7,719 bases of DNA from contig JARLHB010000067.1 of the NCBI GenBank assembly GCA_031292465.1, forward strand, positions 1-7,719. Direction: 5' to 3'. The position numbers were made by a program, and so were the translations under genes. The stretch's first letter is position 1; each line of letters begins with the position of its first letter. The notes below the pieces were generated by a model that had not been told where the DNA came from, did not search any database, and saw nothing but the letters and a program-made list of their open reading frames with translations. The DNA is from Ignavibacteriaceae bacterium (lineage in GTDB: Bacteria; Bacteroidota; Ignavibacteria; Ignavibacteriales; Ignavibacteriaceae). Of this stretch, positions 6,768 to 7,719 are shown piece by piece.

Positions 6768-7349
6768 TTATTTTATTTTTCTTGATCCCGGTTTTACAAC
6801 AGGCAAACCCTTTTTACAAAGCTCACAGTCATCAGAAGGAAAAGAGACAGCATCCAGCATAACAGCGCTTTTATGGGGATAACCAAAGTCCACCTTGCCA
6901 TTGCTTCTGTTAACTATACAGCCTACGCCGACAACAATTGCACCGCTTTTCTTTACAATATCTATAACTTCAAAAACAGACCCGCCAGTCGTTACTACAT
7001 CTTCACAGACTAAAACTTTTTCACCCGGTTCAAGTGAAAAACCTCTGCGCAATGTAAGCGACTTATCTTCACGTTCTGCAAATATTGAGCGCTTATTCAG
7101 CTGTCGGGCTACTTCCTGCCCTACAATAATACCTCCAATAGCAGGCGAAATAACCGTATCTATTTCATAATTTAAAAAGTATTCAGCTATATTGGAACAT
7201 ATCTTTTCCATATAAGCCGGGTATTGCAGCACCTTTGCACACTGAAAATAAACATTGCTGTGCCTTCCGGACGTTAATAGGAAATGTCCCTCTAATAAGG
7301 CCTCGGTTTTTTTAAAAATGCCAAGAATTTCAGTCTCACTTAAACTCAT
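6768..7349 (-). CDS. pyrE: Orotate phosphoribosyltransferase
   Basis: This enzyme converts orotate and PRPP to orotidine 5'-phosphate and pyrophosphate, the fifth step of de novo UMP synthesis, in the cytoplasm. The 193-residue protein shows the N-terminal GHFLLTSGRHSNVYFQ substrate region (21-36), ISPAIGG (67-73), the flexible catalytic loop AEREDKSLTLRR (91-102, with Lys96 and Arg101/102) and the PRPP-binding motif VLVCEDVVTTGGS (112-124). The C-terminus has C-x2-C (175-178) and a PGSRK ending, seen in the Thermus-type branch of PyrE rather than the enterobacterial one. The start at 7349 is fixed by a strong GGAGGAG site. It lies 62 bases downstream of the dehydratase gene on the same strand, probably as one transcript, with a hairpin in between. 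No other pyr gene is in the window. Confidence 0.95.
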   Translation of the reverse strand: MSLSETEILGIFKKTEALLEGHFLLTSGRHSNVYFQCAKVLQYPAYMEKICSNIAEYFLNYEIDTVISPAIGGIIVGQEVARQLNKRSIFAEREDKSLTLRRGFSLEPGEKVLVCEDVVTTGGSVFEVIDIVKKSGAIVVGVGCIVNRSNGKVDFGYPHKSAVMLDAVSFPSDDCELCKKGLPVVKPGSRKIK

Positions 7350-7355
7350 TAAAAA

Positions 7356-7362
7356 CTCCTCC
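7356..7362 (-). promoter_or_regulatory. Strong ribosome binding site of pyrE
   Basis: GGAGGAG (minus strand) lies 6 bases before the ATG at 7349. It is the best Shine-Dalgarno sequence in the window, fixes the pyrE start, and shows that this organism can use canonical sites even though the HEPN and phosphatase genes have none. Confidence 0.8.
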
Positions 7363-7369
7363 GTTTAGT

Positions 7370-7398
7370 CAGCACTTCATCCGGTAATGAACATGCTG
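7370..7398 (-). promoter_or_regulatory. Hairpin in the pyrE leader
   Basis: Read on the minus strand, CAGCA pairs with TGCTG and TTCAT with ATGAA around a 6-base TACCGG loop; a U-G wobble and one bulged G join the two 5-bp blocks. The stem ends 7 bases before the pyrE ribosome binding site. It lacks a following U-tract, so it is not a simple terminator. Leader control or mRNA processing between the dehydratase gene and pyrE is possible. The PyrR anti-attenuator consensus is not recognisable. Confidence 0.4.
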
Positions 7399-7411
7399 CA
7401 AATTTACTAAC

Positions 7412-7693
7412 TTATTTTATTTCTTCTATCTTTTTTGCCAGGTTAAAATCATTCAGGGTAACACCGCCGGCGCTATGTGTGGAAATAGTTATTTTTACTT
7501 TATTCCACGAGTGCATAAAAATATCCGGGTGATGATCCATTTTTTCCGCTTCACCGCCTATTTTATTCACAAAGGCAAGCGCACTTTTAAAATCCTTTAA
7601 TTCGAATTTTTTAGTTATGGAATTACTATGAAATTCCCATCCCGTCATTTTTTTCAGTTTTGTGCTTATCTCGCTCTCAATTAATACTTTCAT
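7412..7693 (-). CDS. Pterin-4a-carbinolamine dehydratase (4a-hydroxytetrahydrobiopterin dehydratase)
   Basis: This 93-residue protein has the usual size of the PCD/DCoH family. It dehydrates 4a-hydroxytetrahydropterin to quinonoid dihydropterin, recycling the cofactor of aromatic amino acid hydroxylases. The signature is intact: KMDHHPDIF with His54, His55 and Pro56, then NKVKITISTHSAGGVT with His73, then NDFNLAKKI. The N-terminal half carries the family's GWEF (18-21). The start at 7693 is supported by GGAGA 5 bases upstream. No phenylalanine hydroxylase gene is visible; in bacteria without one, members of this family have been linked to molybdenum cofactor metabolism, so the substrate here is open. 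It is the upstream gene of a probable transcript with pyrE; its own promoter lies at or beyond the window edge. Confidence 0.93.
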   Translation of the reverse strand: MKVLIESEISTKLKKMTGWEFHSNSITKKFELKDFKSALAFVNKIGGEAEKMDHHPDIFMHSWNKVKITISTHSAGGVTLNDFNLAKKIEEIK

Positions 7694-7698
7694 AATTT

Positions 7699-7703
7699 TC
7701 TCC
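7699..7703 (-). promoter_or_regulatory. Ribosome binding site of the pterin dehydratase
   Basis: GGAGA on the minus strand lies 5 bases before the ATG at 7693, giving a well-spaced Shine-Dalgarno site that supports this start. Confidence 0.65.
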
Positions 7704-7719
7704 GCAAAAAATTAATAAA

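Noticed and set aside
6895..7170. Open frame of 91 codons on the plus strand opposite pyrE
   Set aside because: Its product is a low-complexity Thr/Ser/Pro-rich string with no recognisable fold; pyrE is clearly the real gene.
7350..7411. PyrR-binding attenuator in front of pyrE
   Set aside because: The hairpin there lacks the PyrR loop consensus and no U-tract terminator follows.
1..7719. CRISPR arrays, tRNA or rRNA genes, insertion sequences
   Set aside because: No regularly spaced repeats, cloverleaf-like segments, transposase genes or flanking terminal inverted repeats were seen.

Overview
The window is AT-rich chromosomal DNA carrying seven complete protein-coding genes and no rRNA, tRNA, CRISPR array or insertion sequence. 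The low GC, the style of the multi-PAS histidine kinase (HDLKGPF H-box, FKID...EKGTGLGL C-terminus), the GAF-SpoIIE phosphatase and the mixed use of Shine-Dalgarno sites suggest a member of the Bacteroidota/Ignavibacteriota (FCB) group. This assignment is an inference from protein style, not a measured phylogeny.

Layout: (1) Bases 1-216 are a leader with a good sigma70-like promoter and a perfect 7-bp inverted repeat overlapping its -35. (2) 217-3114 (+) is a large soluble sensor histidine kinase: four PAS domains, GAF, coiled coil, HisKA, HATPase. (3) 3154-4518 (-) is an NAD(P)-dependent aldehyde dehydrogenase of the succinate-semialdehyde dehydrogenase (GabD1/Sad) group, convergent with the kinase. 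(4) After a 150-bp divergent intergenic region, 4669-5360 (+) is a two-gene HEPN-nucleotidyltransferase module whose frames overlap by 28 bases. (5) A hairpin terminator at 5375-5400 lies between this module and the convergent gene 5396-6628 (-), a GAF plus PP2C/SpoIIE-type serine/threonine phosphatase. (6) 6768-7349 (-) is pyrE and 7412-7693 (-) is a pterin-4a-carbinolamine dehydratase. Both have strong ribosome binding sites, and a bulged 11-bp hairpin lies between them in the pyrE leader.

The genes do not form one pathway. Housekeeping metabolism (pyrE, dehydratase, aldehyde dehydrogenase) alternates with two signalling proteins that lack visible partners (no response regulator, no anti-sigma factor or STAS protein) and with one accessory HEPN/MNT pair. 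That pair is the nearest thing to an unusual system. Its nucleotidyltransferase keeps the full GSx10DxD plus third-Asp catalytic set, while the HEPN partner has no Rx4-6H RNase motif and has Tyr where relatives usually have the His of the KTHDL stretch. I see no convincing evidence of a wholly new multi-gene system here.
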